Source: Skeletonema tropicum
Lineage: Eukaryota; Bacillariophyta; Thalassiosirophyceae; Thalassiosirales; Thalassiosiraceae
Length of the DNA: 64,000 bases
Assembly: GCA_037178625.1 (NCBI GenBank)
Contig: CM074135.1
Location: 2,792,001 to 2,856,000 of the forward strand
Direction: 5' to 3'
In this document: piece after piece, positions 62,657 through 64,000 of the stretch
How the letters are laid out: every line of letters starts with the position of its first letter
Numbering within the stretch: position 1 is the first letter of the stretch
The notes under the pieces: model-generated
Seen by the model: the letters and a program-made list of their open reading frames with translations, nothing else
Database searches by the model: none
What the model was told of the DNA's origin: nothing
Translations under genes and position numbers: made by a program

Positions 62657-64000
62657 ATGGTGTTCGAAAAGACACTAAATGACTTGGTCAGTGGCATCCG
62701 CGCACACAAACGTGATACCGCTCTGTTCATCTCTCAATCGATTGCCGAAATTAAAAATGAACTGTGAGTTTATGTTGTGTTGTGCTTTTACGTCCGAGGC
62801 AACGATTTCCCATCTTGATCATCGTTGCTGCAATAAATATGAATTGATTGGTTCACGTGTGGTTCACTAACGGCTAAAAATTCCATTTCTCTACTGACCA
62901 CATTATGTTAATACATCTATCATATCCATCACAGCCAATCGCCCGACTTTTTCACCAAATCCAACGCCCTCCAAAAACTCACCTTCCTCCAAATGATGGG
63001 GTACACCATGTCCTGGGCAGCATTCGCCGCAGTCGAGGTAATGTCCTCCCCACGCTTCGCCCTAAAACGTGTCGGGTACCTCGCCGCCTGTCAGGGCTTA
63101 GATCAACCCGAAAACAGCCCCGTGGTATTACTAACTACCAACTTGTTACAAAAGGAATTACGTGGAGCCAACCTCCTCAGCGGGAGTAAAAGTGGAGAGA
63201 ATATTTATCATGCCGGTCTTGCCATCAATTGTTTATCCAATATTGCCACTGAAGATTTAGGTCAGGCACTCTTACCCGAATTACTCCACATGCTCAACCA
63301 TCCCTCACCGTACATTCGTAAAAAGGCATTATTGTGTCTCTACAAAGTGTTTCTGAAATATCCCCAGGGACTCCGATTAAGTTATGACAAGATTAAATTA
63401 TGCTTGGAGGACTCCCAACCCTCGGTTGTAAGCTGTGCCGTCAATGTCATTACCGAATTGGCCGAGAAAAATCCCAAGAATTATTTACCTTTGGCACCGG
63501 CATTTTTCAAATTACTAACTAGCTCGGCCAATAATTGGATGTTGATCAAGGTAGTCAAATTGTTGGGTTCATTAGTTCCAGAGGAACCACGTTTGGCACG
63601 AAAGTTATTGGATCCACTATCCGGAATGGTCAAATCAACTCATGCCAAGAGTTTATTATATGAATCTGTCCATGCCATTACCCTGTGTCTCCCCTACGTC
63701 AAAAAGGCGGATGGGTCCCAACCCGCCAATATTCCCGAGGTAGTCGAATTATGTGTCGAAACATTACGTAGCTTTGTTTCCGATTCGGATCAGAATTTAA
63801 AGTATTTGGGATTGGTCGGATTTGGATCATTATTGTTGAGTCAACCACGTGTATTGCATGCTCATCCAGAGTGTCGAGGATTGATATTGACATGTTTGAG
63901 TGATGAAGATGTAACCATTCGGACACGTGCATTGGGATTGTTAAAGTTTATGGCGACCAAACGAAACTTGGTCGATTTAATCTCACAATTGTTATCCCAT
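62657..64000 (+). CDS. AP3D1: AP-3 adaptor complex subunit delta, 5' part
   Basis: Large subunit of the AP-3 coat, which sorts cargo from endosomes/trans-Golgi to vacuole or lysosome-type organelles. Exon 1 is 62657-62763 (MVFEKTLNDLVSGIRAHKRD...IAEIKNE); a GTGAGT...ATCACAG intron (62764-62934) splices in phase to QSPDFFTKSNALQKL. The adaptin trunk follows: TFLQMMGYTMSWAAFAAVEV, FALKRVGYLAACQ, YIRKKALLCLYKVFLKYP, VNVITELAEKNPKNYLPLAP and NNWMLIKVVKLLGSLVPEEP. All match the delta-adaptin N-terminal domain. The gene runs off the window with no stop. An upstream in-frame ATG (62507) would add 50 residues encoded in the duplicated flank and is thought to be leader. Confidence 0.93.

Overview
The window is nuclear DNA of a eukaryotic microalga, most likely a centric diatom (Thalassiosirales-like; inferred from protein families, not proven). 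Genes are single or few-exon with short GT-AG introns. The proteins are diatom-flavoured: an expanded LRR family, a MYND protein, Cys/His double-domain proteins with RCxHC cores, BspA-type LRR secreted proteins and lysine-rich PKASK proteins. Introns, LTR and DNA transposons and long low-density intergenic stretches rule out a prokaryote. A 500-bp run of N at 38520-39019 marks a scaffold gap.

Layout. 1-13 kb: a direct duplication (1-4089 and 8428-12516, offset 8427, one mismatch seen by eye) carrying a small conserved ORF, an LRR gene tail and a decayed Ty3/gypsy pol. Between the copies lies a DNA transposon at 4092-7374 with about 310-bp inverted repeats and two convergent genes, organised like a MuDR element. 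13-20 kb: a decayed tyrosine-recombinase-like gene, an intron-containing RluA-type pseudouridine synthase with a one-base frameshift in its catalytic motif, a triple AP2-domain protein with VIDLT motifs, and a 578-bp MITE. 20-25.7 kb: a gene-poor zone of satellites, nested direct repeats and degraded coding sequence. 25.8-33.3 kb: housekeeping-like genes, including a double RCxHC protein, LRR gene 1, the ribosome-biogenesis protein SDA1 and a prolyl-4-hydroxylase remnant. 33-41 kb: fragments of unrecognised genes, a hairpin-forming minisatellite with compensatory changes, an ankyrin fragment, the gap, a MYND protein and the first PKASK membrane protein. 43-55 kb: a cluster of LRR genes 2-4 with inverted tail remnants, interrupted by a complete hAT-type transposon (46333-49611, 8-bp target duplication) that itself holds a 200-bp nested MITE and a 31-bp hairpin. 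55-62.6 kb: two more PKASK segmental copies flanking a secreted BspA-LRR protein. 62.66 kb to the end: the 5' part of the AP-3 adaptor delta subunit.

The housekeeping genes (SDA1, AP-3 delta, RluA) are unrelated in function. What ties the window together is local segmental duplication: one LRR family, one PKASK family and their flanks have been copied, inverted and broken repeatedly, with DNA transposons at several of the joints.
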